A stretch of 64,000 bases of DNA, taken from contig NZ_JAAIUV010000008.1 in assembly GCF_010975035.1 (NCBI RefSeq), positions 50,775 through 114,774 of the forward strand, written 5' to 3'. A program made the translations under genes and the position numbers. The notes below the pieces were generated by a model. The model was given only the letters and a program-made list of their open reading frames with translations, was not told where the DNA came from and did no database searches. The DNA is from Neobacillus thermocopriae. Its GTDB lineage: Bacteria; Bacillota; Bacilli; Bacillales; Cytobacillaceae. This document shows, piece by piece, positions 36,988-45,375 of the stretch (positions are counted from its first letter, which is position 1; each line of letters starts with the position of its first letter).

Positions 36988-38283
36988 TTAAAAAACATAA
37001 ATAAAATATCCGATAAATGTGATACATAAAACATACATGATTGGGTGGATTTCCCTAGTTTTCTTCATTGCCATCATACTTATTGGATAAAGAATGAAAC
37101 CAAGTGCAATCCCTGTAGCAACACTAAAAGTCAAAGGCATCATAATAATCGTAATAAAGCTTGGTATAACAATAGCTAAATTGCTCCATTGTATCCTGCT
37201 AATTTCAGTTGCCATCATAGCACCTACAATAATAAGAGCTGGAGCTGTCACCTCAGGAGTGACAATAGACAGAACCGGCGAGAAAAATAAAGAAATTATA
37301 AAGCAAACCGAAATGACAATAGAAGTAAAGCCTGTCCGACCACCAACAGCAATTCCAGAAGAGGATTCCACCATGGATGCAGTGGTAGATGTACCTAAAA
37401 TAGCTCCAAATACAGTAGACATTGAATCAGCTAGGAGTGCTTTTCCTGCGTTAGGAATTTCATTATTCTTCATTAAGCCTGCCTGACTAGCAATGGCAAT
37501 AAGTGCACCCGCTGTATCAAAAAAGGCAACAAACAAAAAGGTAAAAATAACAGCCAACATTTTTGGAGAAAAAATATCATCCAAGTTCTCAAAAACCACA
37601 CCAAAAGTAGGTTCTAAGCTCGGTATTTTTCCAATAATTGCTTCTGGTGTATTAATAATACCAAATGCCATTCCAATCATGGTTGACAGCACCATCCCGT
37701 AAAAAATGCCGCCTCTTATTCCTTTATTTAATAGAATAATGGTTATGATAAATCCAACAATGGCTAGTAATGTTGGTGCAGATTTTAGATTGCCAATAGC
37801 CACAAATGTAGATTCATCTGAAGTTACAATCCCAGCATTTTTTAAACCAATGAAGGCAACGAAAAAGCCAATTCCTCCTGCAATGGCATGTTTTAAATCT
37901 TTGGGAATGACATTAATAATCTTTTCCCGAATTTTTAATAAGCTTAGTATCATGAATAATACACCAGCAATAAAAACTCCAGCCAATGCCGTTTCCCACG
38001 GTATTTTCATACCGATACAGACAGTAAAAGTAAAGAATGCATTAATTCCCATACTTGGAGCAATTCCAATCGGATAATTTGCCAACAACCCAATAAGGAG
38101 AGAGCCAATAATGGCAGATAAAGCAGTTGCTGTGAATAATGCACCTTTATCCATCCCAGTTTGACTTAAGATAACCGGGTTTACAACGAGAATATAAGCC
38201 ATTGAAAGAAAAGTTGTTATTCCTGCTATACTTTCCTGTTTCCATGTTGTGTTTCGTTCGGAAAATTGAAAGAAGTTTTTCAT
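36988..38283 (-). CDS. pbuG: Guanine/hypoxanthine permease (NCS2, PbuG/PbuO type)
   Basis: 431-aa inner-membrane protein of the AzgA-like NCS2 branch, with about 12-14 hydrophobic segments. FFQFSERNTTWKQESIAGITTFLSMAYILVVNP at the start is typical, as are the NAFFTFTVCIGM and GTSTTASMVESSSGIAVGGRTG segments lining the substrate site. GGAGGG lies six bases before the ATG. A guanine riboswitch in the leader should shut it off when guanine is plentiful. PbuG and PbuO are close paralogues; I favour PbuG because of the riboswitch. Confidence 0.92.
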   Translation of the reverse strand: MKNFFQFSERNTTWKQESIAGITTFLSMAYILVVNPVILSQTGMDKGALFTATALSAIIGSLLIGLLANYPIGIAPSMGINAFFTFTVCIGMKIPWETALAGVFIAGVLFMILSLLKIREKIINVIPKDLKHAIAGGIGFFVAFIGLKNAGIVTSDESTFVAIGNLKSAPTLLAIVGFIITIILLNKGIRGGIFYGMVLSTMIGMAFGIINTPEAIIGKIPSLEPTFGVVFENLDDIFSPKMLAVIFTFLFVAFFDTAGALIAIASQAGLMKNNEIPNAGKALLADSMSTVFGAILGTSTTASMVESSSGIAVGGRTGFTSIVISVCFIISLFFSPVLSIVTPEVTAPALIIVGAMMATEISRIQWSNLAIVIPSFITIIMMPLTFSVATGIALGFILYPISMMAMKKTREIHPIMYVLCITFIGYFIYVF

Positions 38284-38310
38284 GATGTGCCCTCCGAATC
38301 AATTAAAATG

Positions 38311-38455
38311 AAAAAATCCCCCGGTTGACTGCCGGAGGATTATTCTGCAAAGGCCAATAAAAAGTCTTATAACACTAATCATTGCCCCTTGTAGACAGGC
38401 TATTTACGGCAGCCCGGTAGAGACGTTCAAGCCATATTCTTGAACATATACAAGG
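38311..38455 (-). promoter_or_regulatory. Guanine (purine) riboswitch
   Basis: Aptamer 38387-38455: P1 CCTTGTA/TACAAGG, P2 TTCAAG/CTTGAA with loop AATATGG, J2/3 ending TCTCTACC, P3 CGGGCT/AGCCTG with loop containing CCGTAAA, J3/1 TCTAC. The specificity base in J3/1 is C, so guanine/hypoxanthine rather than adenine. Terminator stem with T-run at 38311-38341. It should act as an off switch. Confidence 0.94.
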
Positions 38456-38482
38456 AAAATAGTTAATAAATTAATAGAAAAA

Positions 38483-38511
38483 ATAGTATCAATAATTAAA
38501 TTCATAGTCAA
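38483..38511 (-). promoter_or_regulatory. Promoter of the purine permease
   Basis: TTGACT (38506-38511), 17-base spacer, TACTAT (38483-38488) on the minus strand, about 28 bases upstream of the aptamer. Confidence 0.78.
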
Positions 38512-38635
38512 TAACTACTCCTATTTTCAGTTAATTAAGTTTTTTCCAGACCAAGATGAATTATGATAACTGATCATAAAAGAGGGCAACCAAACTTCTA
38601 AAACGGATAGCAACAGGCAATGTTCAAAGTAAATA

Positions 38636-38676
38636 AAAAGGGCCCCCTATTAATCATATCTTGGGGGACACCCTCT
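38636..38676 (-). terminator. Terminator after ispA
   Basis: GGG and CCCCC blocks paired with GGGGG and CCC across a 15-base loop with a three-base bulge, then T-run on the minus strand. Confidence 0.7.
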
Positions 38677-38707
38677 TTGTTCTAAAACTTGAACTAATAT
38701 TTCATTG

Positions 38708-39670
38708 TTATATATTCACTTTTTCTAGATTTAATTGCTGATTAAAGATTTCTGACAAGTAATCTGTTACTGTTAGATAAATTAATCCATTTCCTTCTAG
38801 TTTTGGTGAATTTCCTAATGGTACCGTTCTTTTTATTAATTGGGCATAAAGTTCAGACTCTGAAAGATCTCGTTCAAAACTTGCATTCGCTAGTACTTTT
38901 ATCAATGCTAATGCTCCGGACACATGAGGTGTCGACATCGAAGTACCACTTAAAGTAGCATATTTACCATCTAAGTAAGTGGATAAAATTTTCTCTCCTG
39001 GAGCCACTACGTCTACTTCATTATTGGAATTAGTAAACCACGAAGAGTTTCTTTCTAAATCAATGGCACCTACGCTAATCACTTCATTATAAGAACCCGG
39101 ATAAGCAAATTCATCTGTTGAATCATTGCCATCCCCTTCATTCCCTGCTGCACAGACGACTAGAATATTGTTTTGAACAGCTTTTTGAATGGCTTCATGT
39201 AGTTCAGGAACATCTACTGGACCGCCAAGGGACATAGAAATGATATCCACTTTTTGTTCGATGGCATAATGAATTCCATTTATGATCCATTCATATTGGC
39301 CAGTCCCCTTTTTATTCAGCACCTTAATAATAAGCAATTTTGCTTCAGGGGCTACACCAACAACACCATTATCGTTTTGCTTTGCAGCAATTGTTCCAGC
39401 AACATGGGTACCATGGCCATTGTAATCCTGAAAGACATCAGGGTTCCCGTTATCATCGTCTGTAAAATTTCTTCCGCCCACAATTTGATCTTTTAAGTCG
39501 GGATGGAACATATCACATCCTGTATCCAAGATGGCAACTGTTATTCCTCTTCCTTTTGTTTTCTCCCAAATTTTTGGAGCCTGAATCATTTCTACTCCTT
39601 TGGGAACTTCATTGGCCTTTTCTACTTGTTCAATGACTTGATACGGAATTAAACTTACTTTTCGCTCCAT
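38708..39670 (-). CDS. ispA: Intracellular subtilisin-type serine protease
   Basis: 320-aa subtilase with no signal peptide. Catalytic triad D49 (AILDTGCD), H86 (NGHGTHVAGT), S244 (SGTSMSTPHV), oxyanion N177 (AAGNEG). The N-terminal LIPY motif at 7-10 is the mark of intracellular subtilisins, whose N-terminal extension blocks the active site until removed. Length equals B. subtilis IspA (319 aa). It acts in the cytoplasm, mainly in late growth. Terminator downstream; a long AT-rich region upstream. Confidence 0.95.
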   Translation of the reverse strand: MERKVSLIPYQVIEQVEKANEVPKGVEMIQAPKIWEKTKGRGITVAILDTGCDMFHPDLKDQIVGGRNFTDDDNGNPDVFQDYNGHGTHVAGTIAAKQNDNGVVGVAPEAKLLIIKVLNKKGTGQYEWIINGIHYAIEQKVDIISMSLGGPVDVPELHEAIQKAVQNNILVVCAAGNEGDGNDSTDEFAYPGSYNEVISVGAIDLERNSSWFTNSNNEVDVVAPGEKILSTYLDGKYATLSGTSMSTPHVSGALALIKVLANASFERDLSESELYAQLIKRTVPLGNSPKLEGNGLIYLTVTDYLSEIFNQQLNLEKVNI

Positions 39671-40160
39671 TTTTACTCCCTCCTAGTAGGATTAAATTGA
39701 AGCTAACCCATGATGCTATTAATAGTTTAACAATTCTGACTATTATTTCATAGTTACTTTGGTAGTATTTTCTAGATGATTTTATAGAATTTTATGATAC
39801 TATCCTACTCTCTTGTTCTTTTTGTCTATAAAATAAGTGAGCTATACTCTTTTATATCAAATACCAACTCCACTTTTTATTTTACATCTTAAGATTATGT
39901 TAGCCCGCAAATTTCATATATCCCAAGTATAAAAAAATAATATTTTCTTAATAAGGTTAAGTTTTTAATCAAGACATTAAAAACTTAGTTAAACTAGATC
40001 TTGTTGTTTTCTGTAATAATGTTAAGATTTATGTAAAATTGACTGGTTTTCAAATTCTTTCGAAATTAACTGTCAATAAACTATCAACTGTCTTATTCCA
40101 ATTTGATAAAGACATATAAATCATTATTCGTTTCTATAAAAGAACAGGGGGAGAATAATA
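39671..40160. other. Long AT-rich intergenic region, ispA/LysE exporter
   Basis: 490 bases between divergent genes. It is strongly AT-rich; an ACTGTC/ACTATC/ACTGTC series of short direct repeats lies at about 40070-40094, close to the exporter start, where an activator might bind. No gene, riboswitch or strong hairpin was recognised. The exporter's ribosome site is AGGGGGAG. Confidence 0.4.
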
Positions 40161-40775
40161 ATGGAACCATTCCTTCATGGAATTATACTTGCTTTCGGAT
40201 TAATTTTGCCTTTAGGAGTCCAAAATGTTTTTGTGTTTAATCAAGGAGCAACACAAAAGAAATTTACACACGCATTGCCTTCTGTGATTACAGCTGGTAT
40301 TTGTGATACGCTTTTGATCACCATGGCAGTAGCTGGTGTTTCCATTATGGTCTTACATATTGAATGGTTGCGAACTTTAATGTTTATTGTTGGATTTTTT
40401 TTCTTGGCCTATATGGGTTGGCTGATGTGGAAAAATACACCTGAATTTAACAATCATCCAGAGAGCTTTACCCCTAGTAAACAAATTTTATTTGCTGCAT
40501 CTGTTTCCCTATTCAATCCACATGCGATTATGGATACCATCGGTGTAATCGGTGCCAGCTCTCTGGTCTATTCAGGGATTAAAAAATGGATTTTTTCGAT
40601 TGCCTGCATTCTCGTTTCCTGGGTTTGGTTTTTTAGCTTAGCAATTACCGGAAAAAAGATCGGTCAAATTGATACCAATGGAAAACTGCTCAAACGGATC
40701 AATCAAATTTCCGCTTTTATTATCTGGAGTATGGCTGTTTATTTGGGATCTCAATTATTTCTAACATCTGACTAG
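40161..40775 (+). CDS. LysE/ArgO family amino acid exporter
   Basis: 204-aa inner-membrane protein with five to six helices. The N-terminal PLGVQNVFVFNQG is the conserved LysE-family signature (G-P/L-x-N-x-F-V-x-x-Q-G), and SLFNPHAIMDTIGVIG in the middle is the second one; both favour the LysE/ArgO branch (basic amino acids) over RhtB. It resembles B. subtilis YisU. The neighbour is not an LysG/ArgP regulator. AGGGGGAG lies before the ATG. Confidence 0.88.
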   Translation: MEPFLHGIILAFGLILPLGVQNVFVFNQGATQKKFTHALPSVITAGICDTLLITMAVAGVSIMVLHIEWLRTLMFIVGFFFLAYMGWLMWKNTPEFNNHPESFTPSKQILFAASVSLFNPHAIMDTIGVIGASSLVYSGIKKWIFSIACILVSWVWFFSLAITGKKIGQIDTNGKLLKRINQISAFIIWSMAVYLGSQLFLTSD

Positions 40776-40778
40776 TCA

Positions 40779-40806
40779 AAAAGGCGGGAAAAAATATCCC
40801 GCCTTA
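40779..40806. terminator. Terminator between exporter and ytkD
   Basis: AAGGCGGGA and TCCCGCCTT arms; A-run left, weak T-run right, so it should work better for ytkD on the minus strand. Confidence 0.7.
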
Positions 40807-40822
40807 AATTGTTTCATCTTTA

Positions 40823-41293
40823 CTATTCCATTATGTTTTCAATAAATTTTATACATTCCTCTACTACCTGATCCTTCATAATAAAGCTAAAATCCTTGCC
40901 AAAACGCAATTGTAACAGGTCTCCCTTGATCAAATGTGGTCCGAGGGTTTCATGATAATTCTCTGTCCTTTCAAGCATTTTGACTTCTGCAAAAAAAACT
41001 GCTTTTACAAAATCCCCGTCTCTTTCAGACACTTTGTATTCCGCCAAATATCTTACATCTCCAAGTACGGCGCCTATTTCCTCATAAACTTCACGTCTTG
41101 CCGCTTCCTCCAGCGTTTCTCCTTTTTCCCGCTTGCCGCCCGGAAATTCCAGCCCTCGTTTTTTATGTCTGGTCAAAACCCAGTCCTCTTGTAATTTACA
41201 GAGAACTAAAACATGTTTTGGTTCCACACCAAATGCATTCCGAGAAAAAGAAAGCTCTACTCTATTCCCTATTTCATCGAAGAATTGAATCAT
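40823..41293 (-). CDS. ytkD: NUDIX nucleoside triphosphatase YtkD
   Basis: 156-aa Nudix hydrolase. The Nudix box is complete, GGKREKGETLEEAARREVYEEIG at about 52-74 (GX5EX7REVxEEIG; given in two pieces it is GGKREKGET and REVYEEIG). B. subtilis YtkD hydrolyses purine nucleoside triphosphates and 8-oxo-dGTP-type damage and is a stress/sporulation gene. The start is GTG-ATG in tandem; ATG is used here. The ribosome site is weak. Convergent with the exporter. Confidence 0.9.
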   Translation of the reverse strand: MIQFFDEIGNRVELSFSRNAFGVEPKHVLVLCKLQEDWVLTRHKKRGLEFPGGKREKGETLEEAARREVYEEIGAVLGDVRYLAEYKVSERDGDFVKAVFFAEVKMLERTENYHETLGPHLIKGDLLQLRFGKDFSFIMKDQVVEECIKFIENIME

Positions 41294-41367
41294 CACTTTG
41301 CCCGCCTTTTTTCAAATCATACTTTTATTATAACGAAAAAAGGAAAATCTTGTGGCTAAGATTTTCC

Positions 41368-41700
41368 TCACTCAGTTAATTCAGTATTCGGCAAAATATT
41401 CATGCTTTCAATATGATTTTTTGCTTCTTGATCCCCAAGGCGGTAAATCATGCTATAAATTTGTTGAATTCTACTGTCATACTCATCATTTTCGCGGTCA
41501 TAATGATATTGTACATAAGGAACATGAGCTCGGAAAAAGTTTTTCCACTCGGTTGAGTAGTTTTGATCAAATAATTCCCGCAGCTGGGTAATTTCTTCAT
41601 CAGTCGCTTGAATTTTAAAACTCCATGTAGATGCAGTGGCACTTTGTGAAATTTCTCCAGTTCCAACGTCTATATAATACGTTTTCTTTCCATTCTCCAT
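41368..41700 (-). CDS. Conserved small protein of unknown function, 110 aa
   Basis: Starts MENGKKTYYIDVGTGEISQSAT, with a beta-rich first part and helices after EEITQLRELFDQNY; many aromatic residues (YVQYHYDREND). No cysteine, no membrane segment, no recognised catalytic motif. ATG at 41700 has AAGGGG eight bases upstream, preferred to the extended frame from 41733. It sits 74 bases upstream of ytkD on the same strand and may be cotranscribed. I recognise it only as a Bacillaceae-type hypothetical protein. Confidence 0.7.
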   Translation of the reverse strand: MENGKKTYYIDVGTGEISQSATASTWSFKIQATDEEITQLRELFDQNYSTEWKNFFRAHVPYVQYHYDRENDEYDSRIQQIYSMIYRLGDQEAKNHIESMNILPNTELTE

Positions 41701-41904
41701 TTTTTCATCCCCTTTTATGGTTAGAATCCACAAAAAAGAAATATTTTATTCTCTACCAAATTTCGATACATTTTTTAGAAATGAATACGATATAATTATT
41801 AACAATAAATAACAGACTTTTCAGTCAATTTGATAATGCGGATGATTTTCATCTATTAAGGGAATTGACTAAATAAACGAATAAACATTATTGGAGGTGT
41901 TGGT

Positions 41905-42162
41905 ATGAAATTGGTCGATGAGTTATATGAAATGTACAGAAACAAGCTTACTGGTGATGAGGAAGACATTGACATGCTGGCCTTTGCCTTTTTAGAAGAA
42001 ATGTCATATGAAGATTTGCTGGCTCTTATCCATGATATGGATAAACAAGAGTTATATGATTTAATGGGGCTATATTTAATCGAAAGTCTAAAAGGGAAAT
42101 TTGCCCAAGAACAATATGTCCAACAGCGTGGAAATACCTATTATCCAAGAAATATTCATTAA
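41905..42162 (+). CDS. DUF6154-like small protein, 85 aa
   Basis: Acidic helical protein, MKLVDELYEMYRNKLTGDEEDIDML at the start, followed by AFLEEMSYEDLLALIHDMDKQELYDLMGLYLIE. No membrane segment or cysteine. GGAGGTG precedes the ATG. The pattern agrees with the DUF6154 family found only in Bacillaceae as I recall; function unknown. It ends in its own terminator. Confidence 0.75.
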   Translation: MKLVDELYEMYRNKLTGDEEDIDMLAFAFLEEMSYEDLLALIHDMDKQELYDLMGLYLIESLKGKFAQEQYVQQRGNTYYPRNIH

Positions 42163-42174
42163 TTCATACATATC

Positions 42175-42209
42175 AAAGGGGGAACTGAAATGAATCAGTT
42201 CCCTTTTTT
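42175..42209 (+). terminator. Terminator after the DUF6154-like gene
   Basis: AAAGGGGGAACTGA and TCAGTTCCCTTT arms followed by a T-run. Confidence 0.88.
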
Positions 42210-42253
42210 ATAACAGAACATGTTACAATATGAGAGGGAAGGGGGAAAAAATT

Positions 42254-42412
42254 GTGTATACAGTAATGGTCGTATCAATTATTATTGTCATCATTGTTCT
42301 ATTATTGGCTGTTATCACCACTTCAAAAGCCTATTCCTATAAACATACCGTTGATCCAATTGATGATAATCCTTATATCAGCCAAGAAGAGGATGAAAAG
42401 AATAAATCATAA
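42254..42412 (+). CDS. ytzI: Small single-pass membrane protein YtzI
   Basis: 52 aa: one N-terminal transmembrane helix (YTVMVVSIIIVIIVLLLAV) followed by a charged tail SYKHTVDPIDDNPYISQEEDEKNKS. A GTG start is chosen because AAGGGGG lies seven bases before it; the longer frame from 42230 has no ribosome site. Position next to luxS and length match B. subtilis ytzI. Function unknown; N-out/C-in or the reverse cannot be decided, though the positive residues after the helix favour a cytoplasmic tail. Confidence 0.72.
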   Translation: MYTVMVVSIIIVIIVLLLAVITTSKAYSYKHTVDPIDDNPYISQEEDEKNKS

Positions 42413-42464
42413 AAAAAGGGGCTTTCAGAAATCAAATCAATGATTTACTGAACAGCCCCTTTTC
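42413..42464. terminator. Bidirectional terminator, ytzI/luxS
   Basis: Outer arms AAAAGGGGCT and AGCCCCTTTT with an inner TTCAG/CTGAA and AATCA/TGATT stem; works in both directions. Confidence 0.85.
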
Positions 42465-42468
42465 CCTA

Positions 42469-42942
42469 TTATGCAAAGACTTGCTTTAAGTCTTCCTTGC
42501 TATGTTCTAGCCAATAACGCATTAATCGCTTGGCACCTTCTAAATCATGTAGTTTGGCTTGACCACATTGTCTTTCATTTGCAGCAGGAACCTCAGTAAT
42601 TTCCAACGCATCTTTCATTGTGTCTTCCAAAAGATCAATGATTTCTTCAACTGTCGGTTCCCCACTTACTACAAGATAATAACCAGTTTGACATCCCATT
42701 GGTGAAATATCAATGATATCAAAGTGCTCATATTTCTCCGCATGCTTTCTAATATTGAATGCAAGCAAATGTTCCAGTGTATGGATCGCATCAGGTTTCA
42801 TCGCCTGTTTATTAGGCTGACAAAAACGAATATCATATTTATTAACAACGCCATCACTTCCTACCTTATGAACACCGCAATGGCGGACATAGGGTGCTTT
42901 TACGGCGTTATGATCCAATTCAAAACTTTCAACTGAAGGCAT
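42469..42942 (-). CDS. luxS: S-ribosylhomocysteine lyase (autoinducer-2 synthesis)
   Basis: 157-aa iron/zinc lyase that splits S-ribosylhomocysteine into homocysteine and DPD, the precursor of AI-2. Metal ligands H54 and H58 in HTLEHLL with catalytic E57, and C126 in RQCGQ; catalytic C84 in [10 protein letters not shown]. Length is normal. GGAGTGA precedes the ATG. It completes SAM recycling with metK elsewhere in the window. No riboswitch in its leader. Confidence 0.98.
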   Translation of the reverse strand: MPSVESFELDHNAVKAPYVRHCGVHKVGSDGVVNKYDIRFCQPNKQAMKPDAIHTLEHLLAFNIRKHAEKYEHFDIIDISPMGCQTGYYLVVSGEPTVEEIIDLLEDTMKDALEITEVPAANERQCGQAKLHDLEGAKRLMRYWLEHSKEDLKQVFA

Positions 42943-43086
42943 TAAGTATCACTCCTTTTTCAATCTTACCTTTTCATCATACTATAAATTCCGAGTATTT
43001 TCATCAACTTAAAAACATTGCCATTTTACATGAAACCATGTATGTTCAAATTAATAAAATCAAAACCACTGAATGGAGAAGATTTC

Positions 43087-43347
43087 ATGCTAAAAAAAAT
43101 GTTGATGATCCTGATTCGTTTTTATCAAACCTTCATATCACCACTCAAGCCACCGACATGTCGCTTTTATCCCACTTGTTCACATTATGGTTTGGAAGCC
43201 ATTAAGCGATTTGGAGTGCTTAAAGGCGGATACTTAACCGTTAAGCGAATATTAAAATGCCACCCATTCCATCCAGGCGGCATAGATCCTGTACCGGATA
43301 CATGGGATAAAAGAAAAAAAGTTAATTCTGATACCCATCAACAATAA
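43087..43347 (+). CDS. yidD: Membrane protein insertion efficiency factor YidD
   Basis: 86-aa short hydrophobic/amphipathic protein, [34 protein letters not shown], with the family cysteines in [10 protein letters not shown] and a third in [15 protein letters not shown]. YidD helps YidC/SecYEG insert membrane proteins and is tethered to the inner leaflet. ATG at 43087 has GGAGAAG upstream; the frame before it is longer but lacks a ribosome site. The C-terminal tail overlaps the convergent ytiB gene by 26 bases. It equals B. subtilis YtjA. Confidence 0.92.
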   Translation: MLKKMLMILIRFYQTFISPLKPPTCRFYPTCSHYGLEAIKRFGVLKGGYLTVKRILKCHPFHPGGIDPVPDTWDKRKKVNSDTHQQ

Positions 43348-43894
43348 GGTCTAGTTTCCCCGTTTTCGGATCAATGACCAATCCATGCACAGGAATTCCC
43401 TCTGGCATAAGAGGATGATTTTTTATCGTGTTTACACTGTGCTTTACGCTATCTTGTACACAATCAAATCCATGTAGCCAGTTTTTAATGTCCAATCCTG
43501 AATAATTTAGTGTATCAAGAGTTTCTTGGGGAATCCCTCGTTCTAACATGCTGTCAATTACAGGTTCCGCTTTTAATCCACACATGCCACAATCATGATG
43601 GGCAATAACTAATATTTCTTTTGCCTGTAATTGATATACCGCAATTAAAATGCTTCGCATGATACTTCCAAATGGATGGGCAACAAGAGCCCCAGCGTTT
43701 TTTACAATCTTTGCATCACCATTCCCAAGATTTAATGCTTTCGGCAATAATTCGAGAAGTCGAGTATCCATGCATGTAAGAATAACCATTTCTTTATTGG
43801 GATATTTTGTGGTCTCATATTTTTCATAATTTCGGTTTTCAACAAATTTATCATTAAACTCAAGTATCTCCTGAAGTAATGATGGGCTTTTCAA
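43322..43894 (-). CDS. ytiB: Beta-class carbonic anhydrase YtiB
   Basis: 190-aa zinc enzyme, CO2 to bicarbonate. Zinc ligands fit C41 in LTCMDTR (with D43/R45 dyad) and H99, C102 in AHHDCGMC. Strand-helix order and the final [18 protein letters not shown] match the small clade-D beta-CA. No signal peptide. The stop lies inside the yidD coding region on the other strand, with no terminator visible between them. Confidence 0.92.
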   Translation of the reverse strand: MKSPSLLQEILEFNDKFVENRNYEKYETTKYPNKEMVILTCMDTRLLELLPKALNLGNGDAKIVKNAGALVAHPFGSIMRSILIAVYQLQAKEILVIAHHDCGMCGLKAEPVIDSMLERGIPQETLDTLNYSGLDIKNWLHGFDCVQDSVKHSVNTIKNHPLMPEGIPVHGLVIDPKTGKLDLIVDGYQN

Positions 43895-44047
43895 GTTTCC
43901 TCACACCTTTTTCATTTTTTCTTTTATTTAGAATACACAAGATCAATTAGGGGAAACAATTTTTTTACTTGCATTAGAAACAAAATTTTTGTAAGATACA
44001 TAAGGAAATCGGAATCGTTACGTATTAGCTAAATTTTTTTCGAATAC

Positions 44048-44068
44048 AAATCGTAATAAATACGATTT
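44048..44068. promoter_or_regulatory. Zur box before the zinc lipoprotein gene
   Basis: AAATCGTAAT, one base, AATACGATTT: 19 of the 20 fixed bases of the B. subtilis Zur consensus (AAATCGTAATnATTACGATTT). It ends 16 bases before the start codon, so bound Zur would block initiation. Confidence 0.85.
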
Positions 44069-44084
44069 AGAAAAAGGAGTTATT

Positions 44085-45020
44085 ATGAAAAAAATACTTT
44101 TTACTTTCCTATTACCGATAGTTCTTGTTCTGTCTGCTTGTTCCAATGAGAAAGACCCATCACCAAAAAAGAAGGAGCAACTAGCTATTTATACAACGGT
44201 CTATCCTCTTCAATATTTCGCTGAGCAAATTGGCGGAAAAAACGTAACTGTTGAAACCATTTATCCTCCTGGTGCCGATGAGCATACATTTGAACCTACA
44301 CAAAAAGATATGATAAAGCTTGCCGATTCAGATTTATTTTTTTATATCGGTCTTGGTCTAGAAGGATTTGCTGAAAAAGCCGAAAAGACTTTAAAAAATG
44401 AACATGTTACGATGGTCCCAGTAGCTGATGGTTTGGATCTGCCTGCAGATAACCATGCTCATGAAGAGGAAGAAGATCATCATCATCACGGGAATGTAAA
44501 TCCACATATATGGCTTGACCCCGTCTATTCTAAAGAATTAGCGGCGGTGATCTACGATCACTTAGTGAAAAAAATGCCGCAGAAAAAAGATGAATTCAAG
44601 AAAAATTTTGAGGTGCTTGTCTCTGAACTCGATCAATTAAATCAAGAATTTGAAAATACGATTTCTAAAGCCAAACATAAAAAGATAATTGTGACACATG
44701 CCGCATTTAGTTATTGGGAAACACGCTACGGACTTGAACAAATCAGCATTATCGGTTTATCCACTACTAATGAACCAACCCAAAAGGAGTTGGAAAAAAT
44801 TATTTCTTTAGCTGAACGAGAAGGCATCCATTACATGCTTTTTGAACAAAATGTTCAATCCAAACTTGGAAAGATCGTCCAAAAAGAAATAGATGCCCGT
44901 GCCTTACCGATTCACAATCTGGGAATATTAACAAAAGATGACATAAAAAATGAGGAAAATTATTTTACTTTAATGAATAAAAACCTTAAAACATTAAAAC
45001 AAGCATTAAATGGTTCATAA
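44085..45020 (+). CDS. znuA: Zinc ABC transporter substrate-binding lipoprotein
   Basis: 311-aa cluster A-I binding protein (ZnuA/AdcA type). Signal peptide with lipobox LSAC (Cys near residue 19). Metal histidines in ADEHTFEPT, NPHIWLDP and VTHAAFSYW; a flexible His/Glu-rich loop (AHEEEEDHHHHG) near 130-141 marks zinc rather than manganese specificity. AAAAAGGAG precedes the ATG and a near-perfect Zur box lies upstream. No permease or ATPase gene follows, so it must work with a transporter encoded elsewhere. Confidence 0.93.
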   Translation: MKKILFTFLLPIVLVLSACSNEKDPSPKKKEQLAIYTTVYPLQYFAEQIGGKNVTVETIYPPGADEHTFEPTQKDMIKLADSDLFFYIGLGLEGFAEKAEKTLKNEHVTMVPVADGLDLPADNHAHEEEEDHHHHGNVNPHIWLDPVYSKELAAVIYDHLVKKMPQKKDEFKKNFEVLVSELDQLNQEFENTISKAKHKKIIVTHAAFSYWETRYGLEQISIIGLSTTNEPTQKELEKIISLAEREGIHYMLFEQNVQSKLGKIVQKEIDARALPIHNLGILTKDDIKNEENYFTLMNKNLKTLKQALNGS

Positions 45021-45132
45021 AAAAGGTAGTTTTCCCATGTTTCTGGATTTTTCCCTTATATTAACTGGTATACAAATCCCGCCATCTACCAATGCTATGA
45101 TTGTATTACGATAATTTAAGGAGTGATACGAC

Positions 45133-45291
45133 ATGGCACAAGATGTTTTATGTGAAGTAAATAACTGTACGTATTGGGCAGAAGGGAACAAATGTGCCGC
45201 TGACCGAATTTATGTAGTCAGCCACAAAGGAAAGACAGCTGAAAATAGTCAGGAAACAGATTGTAAAACATTTGAACCTGCAAATGTCTAA
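45133..45291 (+). CDS. DUF1540 protein, 52 aa
   Basis: MAQDVLCEVNNCTYWAEGNK begins a small four-cysteine protein; the cysteines C7, C12, C21 and C44 have the DUF1540 spacing (CxxxxC...CxA...TDCxTF). Probably binds a metal. AAGGAG lies nine bases before the ATG and a terminator follows, so this is a real single-gene unit. Function unknown; it may be sporulation-linked, as several DUF1540 proteins are present in spore formers. Confidence 0.85.
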   Translation: MAQDVLCEVNNCTYWAEGNKCAADRIYVVSHKGKTAENSQETDCKTFEPANV

Positions 45292-45301
45292 AATGAATAT
45301 T

Positions 45302-45333
45302 AAAACCAGGCTCACTATGGCCTGGTTTTTTTT
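45302..45333. terminator. Terminator between DUF1540 gene and menC
   Basis: AAACCAGG and CCTGGTTT arms, T-run on the plus strand; the A-rich left side may also end the menC transcript. Confidence 0.85.
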
Positions 45334-45375
45334 GTAGGTAAAGTATTTGAAATGTATTATCAAAATGATGGCTCC

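Noticed and set aside
37094..38077. Three plus-strand frames inside the purine permease gene
   Set aside because: Typical complements of hydrophobic codons; no ribosome sites, no motifs.
38393..38511. 33-codon open frame (minus) running through the guanine riboswitch with an AGGAG before its ATG
   Set aside because: The permease promoter (-35 TTGACT, -10 TACTAT) lies inside it, so the mRNA would start after the ATG.
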